Positions 31,760 to 43,711 of a stretch of 50,003 bases of DNA are shown here, in pieces; the stretch's first letter is position 1; each line of letters starts with the position of its first letter. Below the pieces are notes generated by a model. That model ran no database searches and was not told the DNA's origin. It saw only the letters and a program-made list of their open reading frames with translations. Made by a program: the position numbers and the translations under genes. Location of the stretch: the NCBI RefSeq assembly GCF_000003815.2, contig NC_049990.1, forward strand, positions 13,975,489-14,025,491, written 5' to 3'. This stretch comes from Branchiostoma floridae. Taxonomy: Eukaryota; Chordata; Leptocardii; Amphioxiformes; Branchiostomatidae.

Positions 31760-32735
31760 GATTTGTGCGTAGTTTCCGATGATCTAAAGCGGGTATACGT
31801 ATTTTACTGGGCCGCGCATATTTGTGAGGTGGTTTACCGGGTATGATATACATTATTAATACAATCAAACGAGCATTAATAAAGTAAAAGATTTAGAAAA
31901 ATGTTTCTGAGGTGCATATCACAACCTAATATGTGTTTTGTATGATGACATAATTAGACGAAATTTGTTAAGGTTTTCGATCTGATGTGGCAGCCTCCAG
32001 TAAGAATTTAAGTATCAAGTTCAAGTCTTGCACAAAGCAGGTTGAGATGCCATGCCCAAGAGAGTTTCACTCTCAGAGAAATGTAGAGAAATTGAGTTTT
32101 TTCTCTAACAAAAATGATCAAGTAATTCAAAGGTTTCATCCACGTTATTTCCTAAAACAAATGTCTTCATTGATGACCATCAAAATTACAGCTTATTCAT
32201 AATACGTCCCACCAATTGTTATGTCCTAAAGAAAGGCGTTTCATACTTTACTGGTGACGGGTTTTGCACGCTTTTGCTTTTCTTCTTTCGAGGGAACAGC
32301 CGTTTTGGGCTGTATCCTTTGGAGAAAGAATTTTAGAAACTGGGCGGCTTTCTTACACCAAGTCAGGTAAATAAAGGAGGAAAGTACAGTCATTACCGTA
32401 ACACATTTTGTTTGTTACGTTACATATGACAGTAAATTCTCCCGTCTTGTTACTTAACACGTGTTAGGTATGTGGCAAGTTCTTACTTCGTACGTTCCAA
32501 ATATCAAAATACAGCAGTTTTATATAAACGGTAACGGATGTTACTGAATATGGCGACAAAAGGTATATACAACGTTACATTTCTCCCTAGTTAAAACCAA
32601 AACTAATGTTGTGACACCTTTTTTTCGTAATGCCTTGTTTTTATTTCATGTAAAAGCTAAGATTCCATAGATGATGCCCGTAATTTCACTCTTACAAAGC
32701 CGGAAAGACTTGAGCGATAGCATTTTGCGTACTTT
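31760..32735. other. Intergenic stretch, nothing recognised
   Basis: No frame with coding character; no repeat ends found. Confidence 0.4.
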
Positions 32736-33012
32736 AGGCCCCGGTCACAAGAATCGTACGATGGACTACAATGGCGATTTTATGATTGGTATAAGCGCAG
32801 TACGTCGTAAGTCGGGGAAGAATCGGAAGCAAGGTTTAAATATATAAAACCGTGGTCACAAGGATCGTAATGCATTGTACGATGAGGTCATAAGAGCGTA
32901 CCTGCGTCAATCGCAGGTAAATCATAGTAAATCGGGGAGCCTCTTATGACGAAAATAGAGCTGAAATAGATTTTGAGCATGTTCAAAGTTTCTCCATCGT
33001 CGTACGATTTTT
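32736..33012. repeat. Repeat with TCGTACGAT palindromes
   Basis: TAGGCCCCGGTCACAAGAAT, CGTACGATGG, a second GGTCACAAGGATCGTA and a terminal CATCGTCGTACGATTT. Related CGTACGAT words recur at 35085-35220, where CATCGCAAGGACTTTTATGA ends the segment. Confidence 0.5.
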
Positions 33013-33549
33013 TTGCCCCCATATCAGACTTCATTACGGCAATTTTTTTGTATTGATGACGTTAAAGATTCATAGATTTTTAGTATGTGGTCATGGTTTC
33101 AGTTTCCCATGATATTGTCTATGTTGACGAAAAAGAAAACTATATCAGTCGCAACTGTTAACAATAGCAACTAGAGAACAGCGCGCCCGTAGAAGAGCCT
33201 GCATTCAAGGCAATGTTTTCCACGTTGCAGAGTCAGTATCACGCACAGGTGATGCAGACAATTGTTTGATGGCTACATAGTCGTGGGTTCATAATTAGAC
33301 TAGATCTCATCTCTCGCCGGTCTCGGGTCAGTTTACCATAATCGTAAACAACTCGAACAGAAAGGCAGGCTTGTGATATCTGATATAATGTTTCTGATAT
33401 GATTTTTGTCTGATGACATTTTTTCTTGATAGCATATCATGATTATCATCACAAAAAAAGCAAAATATGATTTTCGAAAAACCCTGACTCGTAGAGCTGA
33501 CAAGAAGGCCGACATACCCATGCTAGTACTTGTGCTTAATTTGAATCTA

Positions 33550-34965
33550 TGTTTGTAAGACTCATGTTGTTATGGTTCTCTTCGCCAAGAAGAGTATGAG
33601 ATTGCTTGACTTGGGTCTGTATGTAGGTCAACAGCATATAACTCGAGAAATTGTGGATGGAACTTTGTGATTTTTGGTAGGTGTGTAGCAGTTGTCGAAA
33701 GGAATGCCAAGTTTGAAAACGGTTTACCTGGCGTTTTCCTACGGTACTGCAGCGAGCTTGGTATGTTTTTTGCGGTTTGTTTTTGGCAGCATAAGTCAAA
33801 ATCTAGCTGGGCGATTTTCACGAAACTTGGTAGGTGTGTAGCGGTTTTGGAGAGGAAGGTCAAGTGCGAAAATGGTTTACCTGGCTCTTACCTATGGTGC
33901 TGTAGCGGGATTTGTATGTAAGTGCGTTTGTCTGTAAGCAAGATAACTCGAGAACCCTTGAATGGATCCTGATTATATTTGTTAGGTGGATTGGGGTTAG
34001 GAAAACGAAGGTCAAGTTCGATAATGGGCACCCTAGTGTCTGCCTAAGGTACTGCAGCAAAACTTTTAATTTTGGCACTTCGTGTTCTGGACATGCTGTG
34101 GTCATGATTTTTGAGTAGTAGATAGTCCTTGAAACAGAGAGTAAGTGCTGTGAGTTTGGACCCCCTAGCGGCTTTTTGGGAACTGCAGGCACCGATTTCC
34201 GTTCAAACTTTGGACGAGGATAACTTGAGAACGTGTAAACAGATCATCAGGATTTTCGGTATGTAGATAGAATGAGTGATGACTTATACAATGTAATACT
34301 AATTATGCAAATCAGTAGCTTATTTGCATAATTAATGAGGAAAGTTCATAAATCCATGCCAACAGCATATAACTCAAGAAGCTGTGTATGGATTTTCATG
34401 ATATTTAGTATTTAAGTAGTGGCTGCGGAAAAGAAGGTTGTGTTCGAAAATAGTTGACGTAGCATTTTCCGTTAGGACGGTAGTGGGCCGAGTGTGTGCG
34501 TCCTTTTGTTTGTGGAATGCATAACTCGAGAAGCCTGGAAAAAATCCTGATGATATTTGGTAGGTGGGTAGGGGTCAGGAAAACGAAGATAAATTATGAT
34601 TGTGGGCCCCCTAGCGGCTTCCTAAGGTACTGCAGCAAAACTTATTAACAGAAATAAACTGTGCTCTATATATCTCATTTTGACCTATATCTATGGACAC
34701 AGCTGTTATACAGATGGTTTGCTGGAGGACGCCCTTACACTGGGGACAAAGTCTAAATTGACAAGCATTAAATTCTGATTGACCAGGGATGCTACCAGGT
34801 CATCTGTCAGGTCACAGTCTGGTTTTGGTAATGTTTGTGTGTTTGCATGTGAGGAACACAGTTCATGCAGTCATTTGCTATTTAGTAATACATGAATAAG
34901 ACCTTAAAGTCTTAAATAAAGGCGTGATTATTTGGCGAAGAGATGGGTTCGTTGAACTCTAGTTT
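33550..34965 (+). repeat. Dispersed modular repeat A, expanded copy with ~155-bp modules
   Basis: Modules with TTGGTAGGTGTGTAGCRGTT, then AGGTCAAGTKCGAAAATGG, then CCTAYGGTACTGCAGC recur at about 33670, 33825, 33985, 34410 and 34555. It ends TATTTGGCGAAGAGATGGGT...GAACTCTAGTTT, like 24016-24926. Confidence 0.6.
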
Positions 34966-34969
34966 CCTT

Positions 34970-35235
34970 TGATTTCTTTTTACAGTGAAAGACATCATAG
35001 GAAGGTATTCAACATCTAGGTCCACATTTGGTTGGTTAAGAAGCACAAAAGCGGCCAGACGACTATTCAGAACAGACACAAGTGAAAAATCGTACGACGC
35101 TGGAAAAATTTTGAAAATCATTCGATGCTCTGCGATGACTGATTTTGATTACGATTTAGCTGCGATTAACTGCGATGTGCGGAATTCATCGTACGATATG
35201 CGGAATATGCCATCGCAAGGACTTTTATGAGAACT
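34970..35235 (+). other. Unassigned open stretch, probably part of a repeat
   Basis: An 81-codon frame starts at 34985 (MKDIIGRYSTSRSTFGWLRS). The segment lies between inverted repeat A ends and ends with CGTACGAT words seen at 32736-33012. It is more likely mobile-element sequence than a gene. Confidence 0.3.
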
Positions 35236-35396
35236 CATTTTCACGACCCCATACCTTCGCCAAATGATTTTTACATTTTCATGTTTTCTACACCGACCCA
35301 CCCCACACACATACAAACGTTATTGAAAACATTACTTTCCCGGTAAAGGTAACAAGTAAGACTGGTTTGAGAATTTGCTTGTGTTATATCTTACAG

Positions 35397-35467
35397 GGAA
35401 TACAAACGTCACCAGTAACGGACGACTGAAGGCGGGACGCAGTTAACCCCTGCGCCTAGCCTCCACG
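35397..35467 (+). other. Possible 5' UTR exon of the GPCR gene
   Basis: Bordered by ATCTTACAG and ACG/GTGAGA. The frames contain stops, so it would be non-coding. The only support is splice-site quality and position. Confidence 0.3.
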
Positions 35468-35822
35468 GTGAGAGAGAAAAATATGAATAAGGCTTTAAAC
35501 CATTAAAAAAATAATTCGTAGGACGTATTGTGATGTAGACATTTTAGAAAGACTGTATACCAATACTGTGGAATTGGTTGTAAAGAAATTACGTTTCTCC
35601 GTCTTGGGTTTTCCACACTCCCGATGAGACAGTGACATGATTGACAGCTGTCTCTTTGAGAATGCAGGACCGATCCAAGAGGTCGGATGAGGGTATAGAG
35701 AAAATACATTTGATAACAACTGGCGGAACAGGTTACAATCGAAAGCATTTCAGGGTTTGTTTTGTGGTTTGATGTTTTTAATCTCAAAATAATGACACAT
35801 TATTTTCCTCCATCTCCCATAG

Positions 35823-35940
35823 GATCCTATGCGTTACTGATGCATACTGGAACAGTGTAGTCCTTCCTGAAGGTCGCAGAGAAAATCCCTCCTCATCATG
35901 ATTAGTACCTGGGTGTACTTTGTGGTCTTCGTTCTTGCAA
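35823..35940 (+). CDS. Probable first coding exon of the GPCR gene
   Basis: It follows a strong acceptor (TCCATCTCCCATAG) and ends at CAA/GTACGT. The ATG at 35898 encodes MISTWVYFVVFVLA plus one base (A). That base forms isoleucine (ATA) with TA at 36878, so the frame runs straight into the GPCR exon. The hydrophobic stretch could act as a signal peptide. A short upstream ATG (ATGCGTTACTGA) precedes it in the exon. If this exon is not used, translation could start at ATG 36907 or 36943. Confidence 0.45.
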
Positions 35941-36520
35941 GTACGTTATTTTCATGATTACTCAATATTAGTTTATTCATATTTCGAATGGTCTTAACAG
36001 AGTATTGTCTTAACAACCTTTTTGATATCTTTGTTTTCTTTTGACAAAAATGTGGAAGAAAGTCCCAGTTTTGTTGCCTACCGTTTTAACAACCGAAGTT
36101 TTGGCGAAAATGATTCACTTTTAAATTCTGTTTATAACACTGTGCAAAGAGACATAAAATCTTTCTTGATTATTGACGTATAGAATTCATCATACCTACA
36201 TGTAGATAATATTCCCTGATCTGCTATTCTAATGTTCCTATCATATCTGTCATCATTTTCTGATCGGTTACATTTTATATCATTTTCATTTTTTATTGAT
36301 TACCTTTGAATTATTATTTTCTATATTGATTATAAGGGGGATAGAAAAAACGTCCAGGGCCTTTCTCTCTAGCAGGTTTTTGCTTTATGTTTGAAAAAAA
36401 TTGATTTTTAACTGGGCGTATAAATAGAATGAAACAAAATTAACCAAATCCAATGAACCGGGGAACAAAAAGATTCAGATTAAATCTCCAAACTAAAAGA
36501 AAACTCAAATTATTAATTAC

Positions 36521-36619
36521 ATGTACCTTAAGGAACTTCGGGAGAAATACCACAAGACGTACAGAAGAGCTGTAGAAGAAGAAAAAATTGTGTCTCGGCT
36601 ATATCTGTATGCATTTTAA
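36521..36619 (+). other. Small open frame, 32 codons, uncertain
   Basis: MYLKELREKYHKTYRRAVEE then a charged/aromatic end and TAA. Composition is helix-like, but no splice site or upstream support is seen. It lies within the presumed GPCR intron. Confidence 0.15.
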
Positions 36620-36877
36620 ATTACATGTGATTTAGGAAGAGAAGGGAAGTTTACCTTCTTGGTGACATCTACGTCGTCAGGAATATTAGAAAGAAAGACA
36701 CAAACACACAGAGAATGGTATACGAAACAATAAAATCTTTATTTTTATACTTTCTCATATTGCATGACTTTGAAACTGACAAGTATATTCTACGAAATTA
36801 TTATTCGCTTTCTATTTTTTTGTTGCAATTTTCTGCATAAGGCTGCTAATTCTATAGCTGCGTTGTGTGATTTACAG

Positions 36878-38259
36878 TATTGTTGAAACTTTTCTATTCG
36901 AGACAGATGACAATTGATGCACGTGCGGATGTCCTACATATAATGGAAAGAACCAACACGATCTTATTTACGTTAACTGTCACTGATTTTGAGAAATATT
37001 GTTTACCTCCAGTCATCATCACAGTGACTCTGATTGGATGTCTCCTCACCATCATCGCCATCTGGACCCGCCCAGTCCTCAGAAAGCTGGTTAACGTCCC
37101 TCTGGCCAGCCTCAGCTGTGCTGACATCCTCTACTCCATCATCGGACCTGCCCTCTGGATCCCGGTGTTCCTGCACCCCCAATGGGAACCGCCAGGGGCG
37201 CTGTGCTGGTTACAGGGGTACCTCAACCCTGTTCTATGGGGGGTATCAGTAAGCCACATGATGTGTATCGCTCTCCAGCGTTACTTCATAGTGTGTACTA
37301 ACAGCACACGTCTGAAATCCAAGCGTGTTCTGTTTGGCATGCTCTTCCTCACATGGTTGGTCTCTATCATTGCATACTTGCCTCTTCATGTCATGGAGGA
37401 GGTCAAGCTCGACCCAAAGTTCAAACGATGCAGCCTGGGAGCTACTCCTAACATTCTGGGAAAGTTTATCCCCATGTTCATAACGGTCATCATCCCGTAC
37501 ATAACGGCCCTCACTTGTTACGTTCTCATTTACAACCATGTGAGGAAGAGTAAGAAGCGTGTCAAGGCTAACGCAGTAAACCCTTCTAACCGTTTGGCTG
37601 TTAGCTACTCGCGTGGGGAGGGGGGCAGCGCTGGTCCATCCACAAAGACTGTATCTGCTAATGAGGCAAATTCCTCTAAGGATCTGGATGGGGGCGTTTG
37701 GATGGGAGTCTGCGATTCCTCCTCACGTGATGTGAATAATCAGAAACCGACCCAACAGCCAAAAATTGACAGCGAACCAGGTAAAACCAAACGAATCATG
37801 GTCGCTGAGATGTCAGACCAGGCAGGAAGTAATGAAAAACAGCAGCATAGTCAGGACAAAGATTCATCTCCCAGTGACGAGAAACAAAAGAATGATGACG
37901 ACGACGAGCCTGGTAAACCTAAAGGCGGTTTGCAGGTAGCTACCTTGGCAGGCCCAGCATGTCCCAGAGTACCACAAAATCAGGGAAATGCCTCGCAAAA
38001 CAGTTCAGCAGAGAGGCAGATCACAAAGATGACGTTGATCCTGTTTGCTGTTTACACCGCCTGTTGTATGCCCATGACGATAATGGTTTTATTTTCCAGC
38101 CAAGTCCCATCTGAAGCTTTTCTTGTTGGGCAGGTACTCATGGCACTGAACGGCGCTCTGAACCCTATCGTATACGGCCTTATGAACAAAAATATCCGTC
38201 AGGGTTACAAGCATATCTGGAACAAGATCGTCAGTTTCATAACTCGACAGACCCGGTAA
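36878..38259 (+). CDS. Class A (rhodopsin-type) G protein-coupled receptor, main exon
   Basis: Seven hydrophobic segments in one exon after acceptor GATTTACAG. Numbering from 36880: TM1 43-64, TM2 73-98 with the conserved Asp in LSCADILY (82), Cys109 before TM3, QRY at 133-135 in place of DRY, TM4 150-170, Cys184 in loop 2, TM5 195-219, third intracellular loop 220-380, TM6 381-405 with ACCMP in place of CWxP, and NPIVY at 428-432 in TM7. A basic helix 8 follows (NKNIRQGYKHIW). The TM1 Asn is not evident (LIGCLL). The loop is Ser/Asn/Lys/Asp-rich, including DDDDEPGKPK. YGLMNKNIRQGYKHI is reminiscent of melatonin-type receptors, but the assignment is weak and the ligand is unknown. TAA at 38257-38259. 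With the upstream exon the protein would be 474 residues. Confidence 0.88.
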
Positions 38260-39167
38260 TTCAATGACTACAAATTGACTCCCTGTATAACACCAGAAAC
38301 TTAGACATATGATTGTTGCGTACGGATAATATCCGGGTACCACAAGAGAGAAGAAAATATAATAAAAGGAGGGATAGTATACATCCAGAAGAGAATATCT
38401 AGGTGCCACAAGAACGGTGGCTTAGCTCCTCAACGATGTTAGACTTGGCACCATTTTCCATCAGTTCATAATGGGGCGAAAAGCTTAAAGCCGGCCTTTG
38501 AAAATGCATTTAATCAAATCTTAGAGGGTAAAAAAGTAAATGGAAACGTTGATCAGCGTCTACTAGCTATGACATAATTGTAGTGCCCTGACAATATTGT
38601 GTTTTCACTTGCGTAATGATAGGGTGTTCATAAATTAACGCTGAGGTTTAGGGCTCAAATACTTTTATAGGCCTTTGGGGAAACTACATTCTACGATTTT
38701 CCTCGCTTTGCTTTAAATTGAGGTCCCGTGTTTGAGGCAAGCCACAACTCAAACACGTTTAAGATGCCACTACAAAGTAGTGGTTTATGCCATTATAATT
38801 AGTCCAAAATCGACAGCACCATGAACGCACCTCCAAAATGAGGTGACACATAATTGTCGCTTGGGTTTTGTTTTTTTCTTTCAGAAAGGCCCCCCCCCCC
38901 TTCATCCCCAAAAAGTGGAAAAGTAATTTCTAATATCAGAGGAAGCGTGTGCATTGTTTTCTTAACTTTTTCTTGACTGGTGTCTTTAAAAGCATGAACT
39001 TTGAAGTTTAGACAATTCTTAAAATGAAGAACATAATGATTGTAACAGTGCATCTTTTGTATTTTCCATTATCATTGGGTACATCAATTTTCATACGTTT
39101 GCAGAAATGAAAAAAAAAAATCATACTGTTAATCGTACAAAGCAGCTTCAAAATAAGCCAATGTATG
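38260..39167. other. GPCR 3' flank and intergenic sequence
   Basis: Minus-strand frames here overlap the GPCR end or are AT-rich shadows. An AATAAAA at 38359-38365 could be a poly(A) signal for the receptor. No other feature recognised. Confidence 0.4.
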
Positions 39168-40189
39168 TGTCACAGTAGAGATCACGATCCAGTAGAATCG
39201 TCGATTCTCCTAGGAGAGATCCCAATCGCAATCTGTACTAGTAGAATCGGCGATTCTACTAGTATAGATTGCCATCGGGATCTCTCCTAGGAGAAACTCC
39301 AATCCAAACTCAAATGATGCTAAGATATAGGAAACAGACTGTGATCGGGATCTGTCCTAGGACAATCGGCGATTCTACTAGTACAGATTGCAATTGGGAT
39401 TTCTCCTAGGAGAAACTCCGATCCAATCTCAAATGATCCTAAGATGTAGGAAACGGCAATAATTTTTTTGATAAACAATGATTTTATTTAGTATTAAAGC
39501 AAACCTACTAACTCATTACCAACTACACTCAAGCCTACTTGTGTCACTTTTACAATGTTAACTTCACTGAACCAACCCCACTCGAGTCACTTCTGCAACT
39601 TAATTCAAGGTACACTATAGTATATAGCATCAATTTCAGTTTCATGGTAAATTTCATGTATGTTTTCTGATAAAGTGATTTCTGATAAAGTAATTTCTGA
39701 TAAAGTAATTTCTGATAAAGTAGTGGCAAAAATCTTATAATATGTGAAAGACACCAACAGGTGATCAAACAATGTGTCAGTATGCAAATGTCATGGCTAT
39801 GGAAGAACAATAACAATTGTAAAGTCGTCAAACAGGTGTCAATATATCAAGCAGAGTTTCAAGATATTAGTAGTACTCATAATTTCACACCTATTGAGTA
39901 CATTTCACTAGTCAGGCATGTATGGCATCAGTTCACAACTTTTGAAGAACAATAACGATTGTAAAGAGATAAAACAGGTGTCAAAATATCAAATTCTTGC
40001 TGTTTCCTACATCTTTTTAGTTTGGATCGGAGTTTCTCCTGGGAGAAATCCTGACCGCAATCTATACTAGTAGAATCGCCGATTCTACTAGTAGAGATTG
40101 CGATCGGGATCTCTCCTAGGAGAAACTCCGATCGGGATCTCTCCTAGGAGAATCGACGATTCTATTGGATCGTGATCTCTACTGTGACA
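39168..40189. mobile_element. 1022-bp foldback element built from short palindromes
   Basis: The ends TGTCACAGTAGAGATCACGA and their inverted copy enclose the element. TATG stands at both edges (39164-39167, 40190-40193). Each arm (about 280 and 180 bp) alternates two palindromes, TCTCCTAGGAGA and AGAATCGSCGATTCT, with CTACTAG words. Between the arms are a ~16-bp tandem (TTTCTGATAAAGTAA, four copies at 39668-39722) and a diverged direct repeat beginning GAAGAACAATAACRATTG at 39803 and 39946. No coding capacity. Confidence 0.7.
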
Positions 40190-40224
40190 TATGCCTCAGT
40201 TTGCAAAAAAAAAACAAATATCTG

Positions 40225-40440
40225 AAAACTTTTACTAATGTCATAACATATTCCAAGGTCAACGAAGATGTGAAAGAACAAAAATTAAGAATCTATTGCC
40301 CAGTTTATAATATTTCATTAATTTGTTTCAACCTTCCTGGCCAATAAGATTTTATAAAAACACAATTTTTTGTCAATTTTTCTATTCGCACACTCGCATC
40401 ATTTTTGCGTTCACAAAGGATGTCATCTACATTATTAAAT
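40225..40440 (+). repeat. Diverged copy of the zinc-finger gene 3' flank
   Basis: It matches 46870-47085 in order: GTGAAAGAACAAARATWAAG, AATCTATTG, TTTCAACCTTCCT, CCAATWAGATTT, then TTTGCACRCTCG-like words. No zinc-finger coding sequence was found next to it. Confidence 0.55.
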
Positions 40441-41042
40441 CAACATGGCCTTATGCTAAAGCGTTCATTCAAAATTTCATTGAAATAGATGATATACTTG
40501 ACACATTTTTCTGGATCCCAGTTTGACCATAGGCAGAAAATGATTGTACTAAACATACAGAATAGTGTTGAGGCTTTTCATGAAACACGCGTACGGCTAG
40601 TATAGTTGAATAGAGTAAGAAAAGACAATCTAGATAAATGTAAAGGGTTATTCAGATATTTGTAATAGTCCTCCCAACATTGCGAAAATTGATGCCCACG
40701 GGCCACGTAGTTATGCTACTCTTTGCGGTGAGAATGATATTTCAACTGACAAACTCTTTCTCATAAGTACAAGACTTAGTAAAGAGTGCAGGAAAAGCAG
40801 TATGCAAAACATATATGACGTCAATCAAGCACCTATCACCAACTAGCTGGTTGCACGGGTGTTATGTGGTATATCATGTAATAATGATAAGTCATAAGTG
40901 TGTTATTCCTGTCATTTCTATTGTCGTGTCAATTTACATAAGTTCATGTTAATGCTATTCATATGTAAACGGTATTTTAACAATAGTTCGTGACAGCAGA
41001 CACACACGGTGTGGTTAGAAATTTACGGTTATCCGTTTCTAC

Positions 41043-41560
41043 GGTGGCTAACATGATACATGAGAAAACATGTAGAAACGCGCTGTTATTTGGTGACAAT
41101 AACTTGCACAACTTACTGATATTGAATACGATTCAGACTCTATATTGATATTGTGACGTAGAGATGTTGACTTGAGTATTTTCGTGATGTAAAATCCTTT
41201 GAATACTGAAACGTTCCACCCATTAGTAGCCTTGTATAATGTAAGAAATAACATGTTTTCAGAAAAGAAAACATTTACAACAGACAGGATATGGTAAGAA
41301 ACCTGTGTAAGGTACTCTGTTGATTGTAAAGGTGGTTAGCATAAAATACACGATCTGCTATCATTTGGTAACAATATCACACAACCCTTCCCTTACTCAC
41401 ATTGAGTATGATCTATTTAAGGTTCTGTATCTAATATCGTGCCATAATGTTAGTGATGATAAGCTGCTGAATACATTTTCAACTTATTCGTAGCATTGTA
41501 TAGTTCTACAGGAATAGCCAATATGAATGGCATGAATTGTCCAGCTTTGAAATGGTTGAT
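41043..41560 (+). repeat. Degenerate direct repeat, period ~288 bp
   Basis: GGTGGCTAACATGA at 41043 and GGTGGTTAGCATAA at 41331 start two segments. They share ATTTGGTRACAATA, CACAAC, TTGARTAYGAT and ATATYGTG words. Confidence 0.5.
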
Positions 41561-42754
41561 TGGTACATTGTTCAGTCCTTAGCAACCAAGCCGGCCGTTG
41601 TCAATCCGAAGTTGCTATTGTGTAACTTACATTATGGCGAGGATAAGAGACTTCATTTGCTGAAAGTAAACGTTAAAGAGCGTTTTTATCCATTATCGTA
41701 TCAATGCAGCATTAAGGTCTTGACTGCGATGTTTGTGCCCCTACTTGCCATGGTCATAGATATAAAGTTCAAAATATTACTTCGTTCTAATGGCAAAATT
41801 GTTGCAATGGAAATAATTCGATCTTTAATTAAGAAAAATATGATTTTTCTTCCGTCAAATCGTATTTTTCGTGCTCATAAATCAAATGAACTCTGTGAAT
41901 TTGTTTTCTTTTAGTAAACTTCGCCTGCAGTCTGTAATAATACAAATGTATCCCTGTTTTTAGGAATTCTTCTTTCAGTCCCTTTTTAGAACTGTAGGGA
42001 TTGGCAAGTTCGTATTCTGGAGGCCAAGGGGATCTTTAACAATCTGGAAAGGCTTTATATAAGCATTGCTTTGTACATTAGAGACATCAGCCAATGGAGT
42101 CGTGAAAACATTATATAGGAAAAACTTAGTAATGGCCCAGTGATACTTTGTGATTTTTTTTGTCAATTTGGTAAAAATAAAATATATATGATATGTGTGA
42201 TCTTTGTGTAAATTCGTAAAGCTGTGTTTAAAAAGTTTGTTAAGTTTGCAAAGAATGTGAATATCCAAAAGTATTTAACCCTCATACGTACATCACACTT
42301 GACTCTTTCTTACATTCCGGATAAGAGTATACTTTAATTGCAACATTACAATTTTGCACTTGGTCTTGATGTGTTAGCCAAATTTTCTAAAATTTTATAC
42401 ATGTTAGTGTCTTGGCAATAGATCTTCATTACAAAGAAAACATAACGTTGAAAGCATTCACAATGCTGAATATATTACAACAGGTCATAGCATCGTGGTA
42501 CAATTGTAATCCAGGTGAACGGATGAGGGTGAATATTTTTAGACTTTAAATTAAGAACTACTGTGACTATTGTAAGTAACATTTATATTGAGTGATGTGT
42601 TAAGAGATTGTTGTGGTAATTTGTGTAAATAATTTAAGCGTTAGTGTTACTACACACGGGTGCATTTTGTGTTATATGTTAGAAAGAATAAACACTTTTA
42701 GATGGCTGTAATCCGTTCTATCGTTTCTGACACAATGAGACTAATGCAGGGGTG
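41561..42754. other. Intergenic AT-rich stretch
   Basis: A 125-codon plus-strand frame at 41537-41914 (MSSFEMVDWYIVQSLATKPA...) has no recognisable domain and AT-rich codons. I cannot call it a gene. No repeat ends seen. Confidence 0.35.
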
Positions 42755-43037
42755 GATGAATGGTCGGATTATTTAATCGTATGGATGGGCGCATGGATGG
42801 ATTGATAAATGGATGGATGGATGGATGGATGGGTGGATGGATTGATTGATGAATGGATGGATGGATGGATGGATGGATGGATGGATGGATGGATGGATGG
42901 ATGGATGGATGGACGAATGAATGAATGGATGGGTGGATGGGTGGATGGATGGATGGATGGATGGATGGATGGATGGACGAATGAATGAATGGATGGATGG
43001 ATGGGTGGATAGATGGATGGATGGATGGATGGGTGGG
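42755..43037. repeat. (ATGG)n minisatellite
   Basis: Tetranucleotide array with ATTG, GTGG and ACGAATGAATGA variants; the translations are periodic His/Pro/Ser or Met/Asp/Gly strings and not real genes. It abuts the LINE fragment. Confidence 0.95.
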
Positions 43038-43051
43038 TAGATCCCTCAAGT

Positions 43052-43367
43052 CCCACAGACGTCGGAGGATCTAAAGTGGCCGAGTCTCCAAGCTAGACGG
43101 AAACCTGCTCGCCTTGAAATGTTGTATAGGATAAAGCATAACATCGTCTCCATAGATGGCCTCAGGGGCAAACTATGTATACAGCCCGTCCCACCCCAAG
43201 CGAGACGCTCTCACGACCAGCAGTTTGTTCAACCCGTCGGTAGGACACTGTACCGCAAGTCTTCCTTCCTACCACGTACAGTCAGAGACTGGAACTTGCT
43301 ACATCAAGCGGCTGTTGAAGCCACCGCCATTGACGCTATTGTGTCATTGGCCTCCGAACTCATCTAA
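43052..43367 (+). pseudogene. LINE (non-LTR retrotransposon) reverse-transcriptase C-terminal fragment
   Basis: The frame, open upstream of the first ATG, reads [20 protein letters not shown], then a short loop, RRSHDQQF, and YRKSSFLPRTVRDWNLL before TAA at 43365-43367. 'LxWPxLxxRRxxARLxxLY' and 'SFxPRTVRDWNxL' are the usual end of the ORF2 protein in CR1/L2/Jockey-type elements. The catalytic reverse-transcriptase core is absent, so this is a 5'-truncated copy. About 120 bp of possible 3' UTR follow, up to a GAAAG-rich tail near 43490. Confidence 0.85.
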
Positions 43368-43711
43368 AATTTAGACCTGGCCTGGTGACCTCGCCCTTTC
43401 AATTTACAAGTGACAGAATAATAATCAGCTTGTTGGTTGCGGTCTCTTCCAAAGAAAGAAAGGAAAGAGAGGGAAGAGAGATGAAAGAAAGTTTAACTTA
43501 GTTAAAAAGTGATTTGCTGTCACGTCAATCGTTTCTGGTTGTAAATATATTAGTTGATTGCTACTGTTATTGTGATGAAACAGTGTATGATTAAGATGTA
43601 AAGGTAACGTTGTGGTCTTGTGTGCGATTTGAATAACAGGGGTTCAATTAGCTGACTATAAAGCTAAGATAGCATACAAAGTTTTGCCTGCACCTAAAGG
43701 CGGTACGTACC

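Noticed and set aside
41537-41914. 125-residue frame
   Set aside because: AT-rich codons, no domain, no splice context, and it begins within a degenerate direct repeat.
42741-43056. ~100-residue open frames made of His/Pro/Ser repeats on the minus strand
   Set aside because: They are translations of the (ATGG)n array; frames stay open because the repeat has no stop codon in that phase.
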